DNA of 64,000 nucleotides from Rubrolithibacter sp043763625 (GTDB lineage Bacteria > Bacteroidota > Bacteroidia > Sphingobacteriales > Sphingobacteriaceae): the NCBI GenBank assembly GCA_043763625.1, contig JAYULL010000182.1:17112-81111 (forward strand). The letters run 5' to 3'. A program made the translations under genes and the position numbers. Of this stretch, positions 33,554 to 42,821 are shown one piece after another (within the stretch, counting starts at the first letter, position 1; each line of letters starts with the position of its first letter). Below the pieces are notes generated by a model. The model ran no database searches. It saw only the letters and a program-made list of their open reading frames with translations, and was not told the origin of the DNA.

Positions 33554-34475
33554 AAATTTCTCTAAGCTTTTGAGCCAATACTTCCGATATTTTTTTATAC
33601 GACTCAAAACTCCACCCCGCCACATGCGGACTTAAAATAACTTTCGGGCTATTACTTAACTCTTCAAACCAAGGCTCTTCTTTCATCTTCGGCATTTTCT
33701 CCACTTCTAGAACATCTAATCCGGCACCGAGAATTTTACCCGCCTTTATTGCATTTAAAACCGCTTGCGTTTCTACAATTTCGCCTCTGGCAGTATTTAA
33801 AAAAAATATAGGTTTTTTAAAATGGAAGAAGTATTCGTCGTTAACCATTTTCCGGGTTTCACGGGTAAGAGGAATATGCAGGCTTAAAACATCAGCGTGC
33901 TTTACGATCTCTTCCATACTTACTTCTAGGACGAATTCGTCGCTGAAACCGTATTTGTATTTATCATAAGCTATCACGTTAACTTCAAATCCTTTCAGTT
34001 TTCGGGCAAAGCTTCCACCCATAAAGCCGTAGCCAATAATGCCTACAGTTCGGCCTTTTAACTCGTAGCCTCGATTGCCTTCCCTATCCCAAATGCCGGC
34101 TCTTATTTCTGAATCTGCTTTTTGAAGGCTATTCATTAACGAAAGGAGCATTCCGATTGCGTGTTCTCCAACGGCATCCCGGTTTCCTTCGGGCGCATTA
34201 ATACAAACTATTCCTTTTTGCTTGATGTAAGCCTCGTCGATATTGTCTAAACCGGCACCTGCCCGAACAACAAAACGAAGTTGCGTTGCTCGGTCTATAA
34301 CTTCTCTATCCACTTTAAATTTGCTTCGAATAGCCAATCCTTCATATTTATCGAGAACCGGCAAAGCTTCTGCTAAAGTAAACAGCGGCCGATCATGAAC
34401 TTCATAACCCAGCTTTCCGGCTTCGTTTTTAAAAATGGGATCTAAGTCGTCTACTATTAGAATTTTCGGCTTCAT
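33552..34475 (-). CDS. D-isomer 2-hydroxyacid dehydrogenase, phosphoglycerate dehydrogenase-like
   Basis: A 307-residue NAD-dependent enzyme of the 2-hydroxyacid dehydrogenase family. Seen: VVRAGAGLDNIDEAY, the Rossmann loop VGIIGYGFMGGSFARKL, ADVLSLHIPLTRETRKMV, FLNTARGEIVE, DVLEVE and the catalytic His in LSPHVAGWSFES. It could be 3-phosphoglycerate dehydrogenase (SerA) without the ACT domain or a related 2-ketoacid reductase; the sequence does not decide. The ATG at 34475 overlaps the ksgA stop by four bases, so the two are coupled. Confidence 0.85.
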   Translation of the reverse strand: MKPKILIVDDLDPIFKNEAGKLGYEVHDRPLFTLAEALPVLDKYEGLAIRSKFKVDREVIDRATQLRFVVRAGAGLDNIDEAYIKQKGIVCINAPEGNRDAVGEHAIGMLLSLMNSLQKADSEIRAGIWDREGNRGYELKGRTVGIIGYGFMGGSFARKLKGFEVNVIAYDKYKYGFSDEFVLEVSMEEIVKHADVLSLHIPLTRETRKMVNDEYFFHFKKPIFFLNTARGEIVETQAVLNAIKAGKILGAGLDVLEVEKMPKMKEEPWFEELSNSPKVILSPHVAGWSFESYKKISEVLAQKLREI

Positions 34476-35257
34476 GTTTTAGCTGTGGCTGATATAAGAT
34501 TGGTGAGCCGAACAAAGTCATTTACACTTAATCGCTCCGCCCTAAGATCAAGCGCCGGCACGGCTCCTAATTTTTCTTTATTAATTAAGGCTGAAAGTGC
34601 ATTGCGAAGTGTTTTTCTTCGCTGATTAAAACCCGCTTTTACAACTTTCCAAAAAAGAGATTCGTCGCAATCGAGTATCTCAATCGAATTTCGGGTTAAT
34701 CTTATAACAGCCGATAGTACTTTTGGAGGCGGGTTAAAAACGCCGGCTTTAACGGTAAACAAATATTCAACTTTATAGTACGCTTGAAGAAACACACTCA
34801 ATATTCCGTATTCTTTACTTCCCGGTTTTGCAGCACATCGCTCTGCTACTTCTTTTTGAAACATGCCCACAACTTCAACAACTAAATCCCTATTATCAAG
34901 CACTTTAAATAAAATCTGAGAAGAAATATTGTAGGGGAAGTTGCCGATGATTCCAAACTGTGCAGCGAAATAATCTTTGAAATTAAGTTCCAAAAAATCT
35001 CCGTTAATCAACTTCTCGCCTAGATCGGGATATTTTTTTTTCAAAAATTCAAACGACTCCACATCCAAATCAATCAGAAAAGTTTCGAGTTCTTTTTTTT
35101 GTAGAAGAAAGTCGGAGAGTATTCCCATCCCCGGACCTACTTCTAAAACTTGCTTGTACTTACCGGTTAAACTTAAGCTGTTAACAATCTTCTCGGCAAT
35201 ATTTTTATCGGTAAGAAAATGCTGCCCAAGATGCTTTTTCGCTTTTACTAAACTCAT
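34472..35257 (-). CDS. ksgA: 16S rRNA adenine dimethyltransferase
   Basis: A 261-residue SAM-dependent enzyme (RsmA) that dimethylates two adjacent adenosines in 16S helix 45. Seen: KKHLGQHFLTDKNIAEKIV, motif I VLEVGPGMGILSDFLL, the catalytic NFPYNISSQILFKVLD (NLPYN type), and the C-terminal helical domain VVKAGFNQRRKTLRNAL. It is the first gene of a two-gene minus-strand operon with the 2-hydroxyacid dehydrogenase, and divergent from pdxA. Confidence 0.96.
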   Translation of the reverse strand: MSLVKAKKHLGQHFLTDKNIAEKIVNSLSLTGKYKQVLEVGPGMGILSDFLLQKKELETFLIDLDVESFEFLKKKYPDLGEKLINGDFLELNFKDYFAAQFGIIGNFPYNISSQILFKVLDNRDLVVEVVGMFQKEVAERCAAKPGSKEYGILSVFLQAYYKVEYLFTVKAGVFNPPPKVLSAVIRLTRNSIEILDCDESLFWKVVKAGFNQRRKTLRNALSALINKEKLGAVPALDLRAERLSVNDFVRLTNLISATAKT

Positions 35258-35289
35258 CGCCGATTGCTAAACCTGCAAATTAACTAAAC

Positions 35290-35322
35290 TTTGCGGTTTG
35301 TTCGGGCAAAGTATTTACTTTG
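35290..35322 (+). promoter_or_regulatory. Promoter of pdxA
   Basis: TTTG (35290-35293), 21-nt spacer, TTACTTTG (35315-35322), 22 nt before the pdxA ATG. The -7 box departs from TAnnTTTG at one position. Confidence 0.45.
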
Positions 35323-35344
35323 TAAAATTTAGCAAGGGTTTTCA

Positions 35345-36400
35345 ATGAGTGATAAAATTAAAATTGGCATTTCTATAGGCGACATAAACGGAATCGGGTT
35401 AGAAGTTATACTTAAATCATTAGCAAATCCCGGTATTTACGATTATTTTACTCCAATTGTTTACGGTCATACACGTGTTGCCTCTTTCCACCAAAAAGCG
35501 TTGGGGATTAACGATTTTAATTTCAATGTAATAAATAATCCTGCCGAAGCTCAAGCGAAACGGCCAAATTTGATTAACTGCTGGGAAGAAGAAGTTAAGG
35601 TAGATTTAGGTGAGGCTAATGAAACAGGAGGGAAATACGCACTAATTTCTTTAGAAAGGGCGGTGGAAGATCTGCTTGCCGCGAACATTCAGGCTTTAGT
35701 TACGGCGCCAATAAATAAAAATAATATACAAAGCGAGACCTTTAATTTTCCGGGCCACACGGAATACCTTCAATCTAAGGTAAATGCTAAGGATTCATTA
35801 ATGTTTTTAATCGGCGAAGACCTTAAGGTGGGTGTTGTTACCGGTCATATCCCGGTAAGCAAGGTGGCAGAAAGTATCAGTAAAGAAAAAATTTTGGCAA
35901 AGCTTTCGCTGATGAATGATAGCTTGAAAACAGATTTCTGGGTTCAAAGACCTAAAATTGCTGTATTAGGTTTAAATCCGCATGCCGGTGACGGAGGTTT
36001 AATAGGCAACGAAGAAACGGATGTTATCAGTCCGGCAATTGAAGAAGCTAAACAACATGGTATTTTCGCGTTCGGACCTTATCCGGCTGACGGCTTTTTT
36101 GCAAATAAAAGTTATTTGAAGTTCGATGCTGTCTTAGCAATGTATCACGACCAAGGTTTAATCCCGTTCAAGAATTTGGCTTTTCATAACGGGGTTAATT
36201 TTACGGCCGGTTTGCCGGTTGTGCGTACTTCGCCCGATCATGGAACCGGATACGACATTGCAGGCCAAAACCTTGCTTCAGAAACTTCTTTTGTTGAGGC
36301 CATGTTCTTAGCCGCCTCTATAGTAAAACGACGAAAAGAACAAGCAGAGATTTCGGCGAATCCGCTTAAATTTTCTAAACTTTCAAAAGACCGAGATTGA
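35345..36400 (+). CDS. pdxA: 4-hydroxythreonine-4-phosphate dehydrogenase
   Basis: A 351-residue metal- and NAD-dependent enzyme of pyridoxal 5'-phosphate synthesis. Seen: GISIGDINGIGLEVILK at the N-terminus, APINKNNIQ, the metal-ligand His in FPGHTEYL, LGLNPHAGDGGLIGNEE, and YHDQGLIPFK, then GLPVVRTSPDHGTGYDIAG. The start is clear (MSDKIKIGISIG). It lies 12 nt before the GH31 gene, in the same direction. The divergent neighbour is ksgA; pdxA-ksgA proximity is common in bacteria. Confidence 0.96.
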   Translation: MSDKIKIGISIGDINGIGLEVILKSLANPGIYDYFTPIVYGHTRVASFHQKALGINDFNFNVINNPAEAQAKRPNLINCWEEEVKVDLGEANETGGKYALISLERAVEDLLAANIQALVTAPINKNNIQSETFNFPGHTEYLQSKVNAKDSLMFLIGEDLKVGVVTGHIPVSKVAESISKEKILAKLSLMNDSLKTDFWVQRPKIAVLGLNPHAGDGGLIGNEETDVISPAIEEAKQHGIFAFGPYPADGFFANKSYLKFDAVLAMYHDQGLIPFKNLAFHNGVNFTAGLPVVRTSPDHGTGYDIAGQNLASETSFVEAMFLAASIVKRRKEQAEISANPLKFSKLSKDRD

Positions 36401-36412
36401 TAATTTATTTTT

Positions 36413-38014
36413 ATGAGTAAAACACGTTTTATCCTGTTCTTTTTACTTTGTTTAACTAAGATACCTGTCGTTGCACAAAATTCAACTTCAACACAAACGA
36501 TTGTTGATGTTGAAGAAGGTGAGTTTTGGTGGGGAGGACCGGTTTCTGAAGGGCATAAACTACCTCTAAATACAAATCATCCTTTGGTCGATCTATACGG
36601 CGACAATAAGGGGAATCAGGCTCAGCCGCTCTTGCTGTCAAACCACGGCCGGTATGTATGGAGCGAGGATCCCTTTTCTTACGAATTTAAAAACAAGAAG
36701 CTTATCATTTCTGCAGCATCTACAGTCAAAAAAGGAAAAGCCGGAACTACGTTACGGGATGCGTATAAGTATTTAAGCGAAAATTTTTTTCCACCTTCCG
36801 GTCAACTGCCCGACGAGTTGTTGTTTACCAAGCCTCAATGGAACACGTGGATAGAACTCACCTATAGTCAAAACGAAACTGATATTTTAAAGTACGCTCA
36901 CGGAATTTTACGGAACGGTTTCTCTCCGGGAGTTTTGATGATCGACGATACTTGGCAGGAAGGTTACGGCGTGTGGAATTTTCACCCCGGCAGGTTCCCA
37001 AACCCGAAGCTGCTTATCGATTCTTTACACCAAATGGGATTTAAGGTAATGCTTTGGATTTGTCCCTTTGTAAGTGCCGATTCTGCTCCCTATCGCGAAT
37101 TAAAAGCAAAAAACGCTTTGCTGGCGGAGGCAGGGTCCGCATCTAAGCCCGAACCGGCAATGGTGAGATGGTGGAACGGGGCAAGTGCCGTGCTTGATTT
37201 TACAGCTCTCGAAGCTGTAACTTGGTTCAATGCTCAATTAGGAAGGCTGCAAAGAGATTACGGAATAGACGGGTTTAAGTTCGATGCAGGCGATGCACCC
37301 TTTTACACCGGCAAGGTAAGCTCTCGGCAAAATATTTCTGCTAACACACATACCGAGCTTTACGGACAATTCGGTTTAAAATATCCTCTAAACGAATATC
37401 GGGCGATGTGGAAAAGAGGCGGTCAACCCATTGCCGAACGTATTGCTGATAAATATCACAATTGGGAAGACTTGCAGAAACTTGTTCCGCAAATAGTGCT
37501 TCAGGGCTTAGAAGGATACTCGTTTACCTGTCCCGATATGATAGGAGGCGGAGACTATGTATCTTTTCTAAACCTCAAAACTTTAGATCAAGACCTTGTA
37601 GTTCGGTCAGCACAATGCCATGCCTTAATGCCTATGATGCAATTTTCCGTAGCGCCGTGGCGCATACTTGATAAATCTCATTTAAATGCTGTTAAAAAAG
37701 CAGTTTTATTAAGGTCGAAAATGACTCCGCAAATATTAGCCTTGGCAAAGCAATCCACTAAAAGCGGCGAGCCGATCGTAAAATCTTTAGAATATGTTTT
37801 TCCGAACCAAGGATTTGCAAAAGTGAAGGACCAGTTCATGTTAGGCGAAAAAATTATGGTAGCGCCGCTCACCGAAAAAGGCAAAACATCTCGAGAAATT
37901 CTTATCCCGAAAGGAAAATGGAAATCAGACGAAGGTAAAATCATTAAAGGTCCGATTAAGCTAAAAACTGAAGTGGATCTAGAGCGGCTACCTTACTTCG
38001 AGTTATTAAACTAA
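36413..38014 (+). CDS. Secreted glycoside hydrolase family 31
   Basis: A 533-residue secreted enzyme with a signal peptide (ILFFLLCLTKIPVVAQ). It has a GH31 TIM barrel: ILKYAHGILRNGFSPGVLMIDDTW, MGFKVMLWICPFVS, the nucleophile Asp near residue 290 in IDGFKFDAGD, and SFTCPDMIGGG, then MPMMQFSVAPW. The proximal beta domain follows (EKIMVAPLTEKGKTSREILIPKG). GH31 members are alpha-glucosidases, alpha-xylosidases or sulfoquinovosidases; the sequence does not tell which. It is shorter than many GH31 enzymes because the N-terminal beta domain is reduced. Confidence 0.88.
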   Translation: MSKTRFILFFLLCLTKIPVVAQNSTSTQTIVDVEEGEFWWGGPVSEGHKLPLNTNHPLVDLYGDNKGNQAQPLLLSNHGRYVWSEDPFSYEFKNKKLIISAASTVKKGKAGTTLRDAYKYLSENFFPPSGQLPDELLFTKPQWNTWIELTYSQNETDILKYAHGILRNGFSPGVLMIDDTWQEGYGVWNFHPGRFPNPKLLIDSLHQMGFKVMLWICPFVSADSAPYRELKAKNALLAEAGSASKPEPAMVRWWNGASAVLDFTALEAVTWFNAQLGRLQRDYGIDGFKFDAGDAPFYTGKVSSRQNISANTHTELYGQFGLKYPLNEYRAMWKRGGQPIAERIADKYHNWEDLQKLVPQIVLQGLEGYSFTCPDMIGGGDYVSFLNLKTLDQDLVVRSAQCHALMPMMQFSVAPWRILDKSHLNAVKKAVLLRSKMTPQILALAKQSTKSGEPIVKSLEYVFPNQGFAKVKDQFMLGEKIMVAPLTEKGKTSREILIPKGKWKSDEGKIIKGPIKLKTEVDLERLPYFELLN

Positions 38015-38061
38015 AGACCCTAAGCCCGGGATTTATACATACGGGAATAAATCAAAAAAAC

Positions 38062-38093
38062 TTTCTTAGCTAAATTAATTTTATCTATTTTTG
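38062..38093 (+). promoter_or_regulatory. Promoter of the DUF177-rpmF-plsX operon
   Basis: TTTC (38062-38065), 20-nt spacer, TATTTTTG (38086-38093), 19 nt before the TTG start of the DUF177 gene. The -7 box is exact; the -33 box matches three of four. Confidence 0.55.
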
Positions 38094-38112
38094 CGGGCTT
38101 AATTGTCGTGCT

Positions 38113-38640
38113 TTGAAATCGTTACAGCCATATTGCATTCCCTTTACCGGCTTGAAACTTGGTAAACACGAATTTTCGTTTACTATAGATAAAACGTTTT
38201 TCGATGAGTTTGAATATTCATTGGTAAAGAACGGCAAACTGAAACTGGAACTGGAATTAGACAGACAGGAAACCATGCTCATTTTAAATTTCCATGTTAA
38301 GGGGGAGATTTTTTTAAATTGCGATGTTTGTTTGGCTCAGTACCCTACAGAAATTGATTTTAAAGAAAGGCAGATTGCGAAATTCAGCGAGAAAGATTTA
38401 GAAGAGGAAACAGAAGAAATTATGATATTACACAAGGCGGATCATGAAATTAACATATCTAATCTTGTGTATGAGTATATAAACCTATCCGTGCCCTACA
38501 TAAATCGTTGCGGAGATACCGGAAATACTCAATGGTGCGATAAAGAGATGATTGAGAAGTTGCACAATCTTTCAAAGAATGAAGACCAAAAAAGCCTTGA
38601 CCCGCGATGGGAAGCGCTTAATAAAATAAAAAATAATTAA
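38113..38640 (+). CDS. DUF177 (YceD) family protein, linked to 23S rRNA accumulation
   Basis: A 175-residue protein of the DUF177/YceD family, which in E. coli and plants affects 23S rRNA accumulation. Seen: LKLELELDRQETMLILNFHVKGEIFLNCDVCLAQYPTEI split around a CDVC motif, and a later NRCGDTGNTQWCDKEM, giving four Cys that may bind zinc. Followed by rpmF after 15 nt, the usual order DUF177-rpmF-plsX-fabH. No ATG is available; the TTG at 38113 places the start just after the promoter. Confidence 0.88.
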   Translation: MKSLQPYCIPFTGLKLGKHEFSFTIDKTFFDEFEYSLVKNGKLKLELELDRQETMLILNFHVKGEIFLNCDVCLAQYPTEIDFKERQIAKFSEKDLEEETEEIMILHKADHEINISNLVYEYINLSVPYINRCGDTGNTQWCDKEMIEKLHNLSKNEDQKSLDPRWEALNKIKNN

Positions 38641-38655
38641 TAAACAAAGGAAGAG

Positions 38656-38847
38656 ATGGCACATCCAAAACGGAAAATATCCAAGTCGAGAAGAGATAAA
38701 AGAAGAACGCATTATAAAGCAGAAGCACCCACTTTATTCACTTGCAAAACTACAGGTGCAGTTCACTTGCCCCACCGTGCTTATAATGTAGACGGGATCT
38801 TATACTATAAAGGAAAGCCGGTTATTGAAAATACCACCATAGCATAA
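38656..38847 (+). CDS. rpmF: 50S ribosomal protein L32
   Basis: A 63-residue protein: AHPKRKISKSRRDKRRTHY at the N-terminus, LFTCKTTGAVHLPHRAYNVDG in the middle. The length and the N-terminal RKxSKSRRDKRR block are standard for L32. The four-Cys zinc ribbon is mostly absent (one Cys seen), as in non-zinc forms. It sits between the DUF177 gene and plsX. Confidence 0.97.
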   Translation: MAHPKRKISKSRRDKRRTHYKAEAPTLFTCKTTGAVHLPHRAYNVDGILYYKGKPVIENTTIA

Positions 38848-38860
38848 GTTAATTTTCTAC

Positions 38861-39799
38861 ATGAAAATCGGCTTAGATATAATGGGCGGAGATTATGCTC
38901 CCAAGGCCGCAGTTTTGGGAGCTATAGAAGCCCGGCAAACTCTTAGTTCAGATCATACCATAGTTCTTATCGGAAACAAAGATGAGGCACTAACTCTTCT
39001 TGCCGAACAAGATTTCGATTCGGAGCTTTTTGAATTCGTTCATACAACCGAAGTTATCGGCATGGGCGAACATCCTACTAAAGCAATTGTTCAAAAACCC
39101 GACGCAAGCATAAGCTTAGGATTTAATCTGCTAAAAGAAGGTAAAATCGATTCGTTTGCTTCTGCCGGAAATACCGGAGCAATGCTGGTTGGCGCAGTCT
39201 TCAGTGTAAAAGCAGTACCCGGAGTTATTCGTCCTGCTATAGCTTCTATAGTTCCCAAACTTAAAAGTCGTTTCGGATTAATGCTTGATGTTGGTGCTAA
39301 TGCCGATTGTAAACCTGATACACTTCTCCAATTTGGAATTTTGGGTAGTATATATGCCGAAAATATGCTTGGTATCCGAAATCCCAAGGTTGGTTTAATA
39401 AATATCGGGGAAGAAGAAGAAAAAGGCAATATGCTCACTCAAGCTTCCTATTCCCTGATGAAGGATACTCGCTCATTTGATTTTATCGGCAACATTGAGG
39501 GCCGGGACCTTTTTAATGAGAAGGCTGATGTAATAGTGTGCGATGGTTTTACCGGAAATGTAATGCTGAAACTTGCTGAAACTTTCTATATCTTGACCTT
39601 GAAGAAAGGGTTTAAAGATGAGTTCTTCGATCGTTTTAACTACGAGCAATATGGCGGAAGCCCGATTCTAGGCGTAAATGCCCCGGTAGTGATCGGGCAT
39701 GGCATTTCTACACCCGAAGCAATCAAGAATATGATATTACAATCGAGGGATATGATTACCTCGGGTTTGTTGGATAAGATAAAAGCTGCCTTTAATTAA
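38861..39799 (+). CDS. plsX: Phosphate acyltransferase
   Basis: A 312-residue enzyme making acyl-phosphate from acyl-ACP for phospholipid synthesis. Seen: IGLDIMGGDYAPKAAVLGA, GMGEHPTKAIVQKPDAS, SAGNTGAMLVGAVF, and VCDGFTGNVMLKLAE. Starts 13 nt after rpmF and is followed by fabH after 10 nt. Confidence 0.96.
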   Translation: MKIGLDIMGGDYAPKAAVLGAIEARQTLSSDHTIVLIGNKDEALTLLAEQDFDSELFEFVHTTEVIGMGEHPTKAIVQKPDASISLGFNLLKEGKIDSFASAGNTGAMLVGAVFSVKAVPGVIRPAIASIVPKLKSRFGLMLDVGANADCKPDTLLQFGILGSIYAENMLGIRNPKVGLINIGEEEEKGNMLTQASYSLMKDTRSFDFIGNIEGRDLFNEKADVIVCDGFTGNVMLKLAETFYILTLKKGFKDEFFDRFNYEQYGGSPILGVNAPVVIGHGISTPEAIKNMILQSRDMITSGLLDKIKAAFN

Positions 39800-39809
39800 T
39801 GAATTATTT

Positions 39810-40799
39810 ATGCAAAGAAATTACGCCGCCATAACTGCGGTTAACGGTTACGTACCCGATTATGTTCTTACCAACCGGGAGTTGGAAACCATGGTTGATA
39901 CTAACGATGAATGGATCACTACTCGTACCGGAATTAAAGAACGCCGGATATTAAAGGGCCCCGGCCTTGCCACTTCAGACTTAGCCGTTCCGGCAGTAAA
40001 AGGCTTGCTCGAGAAACGCGGAATCGATGCATCTGAAATAGAACTTATTATTTTTTGCACCTCAACCGCAGATATGCCCTTTCCGGCAACCGCAAATATC
40101 TTAGCAGGAAAAATCGGCGCCCATAATGCATGGGGATATGATTTACAAGCAGCATGTTCAGGATTTATTTTCGGACTCACTACAGGCGCACAATTCATTG
40201 AATCAGGAAAGCATAAAAAAGTACTGGTAATAGGCGGCGATAAAATGTCGTCGGTAGTTAATTATGAAGACCGCACTACTTGCATACTTTTCGGCGACGG
40301 ATGCGGAGCTGCACTTTTAGAACCGGCTGAAGAAGGTTTCGGCATTATTGATTCTATATTAAGAAGCGACGGACTCGGACAGCAATACTTAAACCTTAAG
40401 GGAGGTGGATCTCTTTATCCTGCTTCACATCAAACAATTGCAGATAAATATCATTACGCCTATCAAGAAGGGCAAGCGGTTTTCAAATTTGCCGTTACTA
40501 AAATGGCTGACGTTGCAGCTGAAATAATGGAAAAGAATAACCTTACGGCCGAGGATGTTGCCTGGCTTATTCCGCACCAAGCAAATAAACGTATTATTGA
40601 TGCTACTGCAAATAGAATGGGTGTAGGCAGGGATAAGGTGGCAATTAATATCGAGAAATACGGCAACACCACTAACGGAACAATACCTTTATGCCTTTGG
40701 GAGTGGGAGAGTAGACTGAAAAAAGGAGACAATATTATTTTGGCTGCTTTTGGCGGAGGCTTTACCTGGGGTTCTATGTACATCAAATGGGCCTACTAA
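39810..40799 (+). CDS. fabH: 3-oxoacyl-[acyl-carrier-protein] synthase III
   Basis: A 329-residue enzyme that starts fatty acid elongation by condensing acetyl-CoA with malonyl-ACP. Seen: the catalytic Cys in LQAACSGFIFGL, then His and Asn in WLIPHQANKRI and EKYGNTTNGTIPL, and the C-terminal GFTWGSMYIKW. Directly after plsX and before accB and accC, so the first steps of lipid synthesis are clustered. Confidence 0.96.
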   Translation: MQRNYAAITAVNGYVPDYVLTNRELETMVDTNDEWITTRTGIKERRILKGPGLATSDLAVPAVKGLLEKRGIDASEIELIIFCTSTADMPFPATANILAGKIGAHNAWGYDLQAACSGFIFGLTTGAQFIESGKHKKVLVIGGDKMSSVVNYEDRTTCILFGDGCGAALLEPAEEGFGIIDSILRSDGLGQQYLNLKGGGSLYPASHQTIADKYHYAYQEGQAVFKFAVTKMADVAAEIMEKNNLTAEDVAWLIPHQANKRIIDATANRMGVGRDKVAINIEKYGNTTNGTIPLCLWEWESRLKKGDNIILAAFGGGFTWGSMYIKWAY

Positions 40800-40863
40800 A
40801 TTATTTTAAATTTTGTTTTAACTTAATTGTTATACTTGCTTATAATAACCAAACCGGAAGAAA

Positions 40864-41328
40864 ATGGACATTAAACAAATTCAGGAACTCATTAAGTTTG
40901 TCTCAAAATCAGGCGTTAATGAAGTTTCCATCGAAGAGAAAGAGTTCAAAATAACCATAAAAACCAATCAAGCTCCTACATTTGTTACGGCCAATGTTCC
41001 GGCGTTTACGCCTGCAATATCTCAATCTGCCGCTGCTCCTGCAGCCGTAGAACAAAAAGTTATCCCGGTAGGGGAAGATACTTCCAAATATATAACCATT
41101 AAATCCCCGATGATCGGAACGTTTTATCGCTCGTCGAGCCCTGATAAGCCATCGTGTGTTGAGATAGGTGATGAAATTAGGTCCGGGCAAGTGGTTTGCA
41201 TTATTGAAGCAATGAAGTTGTTTAACGATATCGAATCTGAAGTTTCGGGGCGTATTGTGAAGGTTTTGGTTGAAAATGCAAGCCCCGTTGAGTACGACCA
41301 ACCTCTGTTCCTTGTAGACCCTTCTTAA
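40864..41328 (+). CDS. accB: Acetyl-CoA carboxylase biotin carboxyl carrier protein
   Basis: A 154-residue protein. The biotinyl domain (residues about 75-154) has the attachment motif EAMKLFND near Lys118 and a thumb-like SPDKPSCVEIGD, preceded by an Ala/Pro/Thr-rich linker. BirA at 24660 should biotinylate it. It precedes accC by 66 nt, with two palindromes in the gap. Confidence 0.96.
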   Translation: MDIKQIQELIKFVSKSGVNEVSIEEKEFKITIKTNQAPTFVTANVPAFTPAISQSAAAPAAVEQKVIPVGEDTSKYITIKSPMIGTFYRSSSPDKPSCVEIGDEIRSGQVVCIIEAMKLFNDIESEVSGRIVKVLVENASPVEYDQPLFLVDPS

Positions 41329-41345
41329 TTATTAAATGTGCCGGT

Positions 41346-41361
41346 ATGCAAACATTTGCAT
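41346..41361. repeat. Inverted repeat ATGCAAA-CA-TTTGCAT
   Basis: Two 7-bp arms around two bases, in the accB-accC gap. It could be an operator; there is no T-run, so it is not a terminator. Confidence 0.4.
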
Positions 41362-41379
41362 TTCTGCTAATTTTCTTAT

Positions 41380-41393
41380 TTTCAAATTTGAAA
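41380..41393. repeat. Perfect palindrome TTTCAAATTTGAAA just before accC
   Basis: A 14-bp perfect palindrome ending 1 nt before the accC ATG (41395). In this position it could bind a regulator or affect translation. Confidence 0.45.
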
Positions 41394-41394
41394 C

Positions 41395-42744
41395 ATGTTT
41401 AAAAAAATACTGATTGCAAACCGCGGCGAAATCGCTTTACGCATTATTCGAACGTGTAAAGAGATGGGTATTAAAACAGTAGCGGTATATTCTACTGCCG
41501 ATCGAGAAAGTTTGCATGTACGTTTTGCGGATGAAGCTGTATGCATCGGTCCTCCCGCCAGTAAGGATTCTTATTTGAATATTCCAAATATCATTTCTGC
41601 AGCAGAGCTTACTAATGCGGATGCTATTCATCCCGGATACGGCTTCTTGTCAGAAAATGCTAAGTTTTCAGCAATTTGCCGAGATTACGGAATTAAATTC
41701 ATAGGAGCCACGCCCGAACAAATTAATGCCATGGGCGATAAGGCTTCTGCAAAAGCTACAATGAAAGAGGCGGGAGTGCCCACTATCCCGGGGTCCGAAG
41801 GATTGATCCAAGATATTGAAGAAGGAATTGAAATTGCGAACGAGATCGGGTATCCCGTGATTCTAAAAGCTACAGCAGGAGGAGGCGGACGGGGAATGCG
41901 TATTGTGTGGAAAGATGAAGAGTTTGAACCTGCCTGGGATTCGGCCCGACAAGAGGCCGCAGCCGCTTTCGGAAATGACGGCATTTACTTAGAAAAATTT
42001 GTTGAAGATCCTCGCCATATCGAAATTCAAATTGTAGGAGATCAATACGGCACGGTGTGCCACCTCTCTGAACGCGATTGCTCTATTCAGCGACGTCATC
42101 AAAAGCTTGTTGAAGAATCTCCTTCTCCGTTTATGACAGACGACTTGCGGCAACGGATGGGAGAAGCTGCCGTAACCGGGGCTAAAGCCGTGCTATACGA
42201 AGGTGCCGGAACTATTGAATTTTTGGTGGATAAGCACCGGAATTTCTACTTCATGGAAATGAATACTCGCATACAGGTAGAGCATCCGGTTACAGAGGAA
42301 GTGATAAATTATGACCTTATAAAAGAGCAGATAAAAGTAGCTTCGGGAGTGCCCATTTCGGGCAAAAATTATATCCCTGCTTTACATTCCATTGAGTGTA
42401 GAATCAATGCCGAAGATCCGTTTAACGGATTTCGTCCTGCACCCGGCAGGATAACTCATTTTCATTCTCCCGGCGGTCACGGGGTTCGGGTAGATACTCA
42501 TGTGTATGCAGGCTATCAAATTCCGCCGAATTACGATTCAATGATTGCAAAACTAATTTGTACTGCTCAAACTCGCGAAGAGGCAATATCAACAATGGAA
42601 AGAGCGCTTAGCGAATTCGTAATTGAAGGTATCAAAACCACAATTCCATTTCATAAGCAATTAATGAAAGATCCCAATTTCAGAGCGGGAAATTTCACTA
42701 CCAAGTTTATGGAAAGCTTCGACATTGAAGAATATAAGGTTTGA
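41395..42744 (+). CDS. accC: Acetyl-CoA carboxylase biotin carboxylase subunit
   Basis: A 449-residue ATP-grasp enzyme that carboxylates biotin on AccB. Seen: KILIANRGEIALRIIRT, HPGYGFLSENAKFS, the ATP loop KATAGGGGRGMRIV, ERDCSIQRRHQKLVEE and EMNTRIQVEHPVTEE. The ATG at 41395 lies just after a palindrome. A terminator follows. The carboxyltransferase subunits (accA, accD) are not in the window. Confidence 0.97.
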   Translation: MFKKILIANRGEIALRIIRTCKEMGIKTVAVYSTADRESLHVRFADEAVCIGPPASKDSYLNIPNIISAAELTNADAIHPGYGFLSENAKFSAICRDYGIKFIGATPEQINAMGDKASAKATMKEAGVPTIPGSEGLIQDIEEGIEIANEIGYPVILKATAGGGGRGMRIVWKDEEFEPAWDSARQEAAAAFGNDGIYLEKFVEDPRHIEIQIVGDQYGTVCHLSERDCSIQRRHQKLVEESPSPFMTDDLRQRMGEAAVTGAKAVLYEGAGTIEFLVDKHRNFYFMEMNTRIQVEHPVTEEVINYDLIKEQIKVASGVPISGKNYIPALHSIECRINAEDPFNGFRPAPGRITHFHSPGGHGVRVDTHVYAGYQIPPNYDSMIAKLICTAQTREEAISTMERALSEFVIEGIKTTIPFHKQLMKDPNFRAGNFTTKFMESFDIEEYKV

Positions 42745-42773
42745 TGTAACATCTAAGCAATAAAAAATTACGT

Positions 42774-42806
42774 ATACCGGTTTGTACCTTTCGAACCGGT
42801 ATTTTT
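42774..42806 (+). terminator. Intrinsic terminator after accC, overlapping a -7-like element
   Basis: ATACCGGTT and AACCGGTAT form a 9-bp stem around 11 nt, followed by TTTTT. The last part also reads TATTTTTG (42800-42807), a -7-like box 14 nt before the tatC ATG, so a terminator and a promoter may share the same bases. Confidence 0.7.
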
Positions 42807-42821
42807 GTTTAACGAAATAAA

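Noticed and set aside
41346..41402. A short hydrophobic frame (ATG at 41346) in the accB-accC gap
   Set aside because: Only 18 codons, overlaps accC, and the ATG belongs to an inverted repeat. More likely regulatory DNA.
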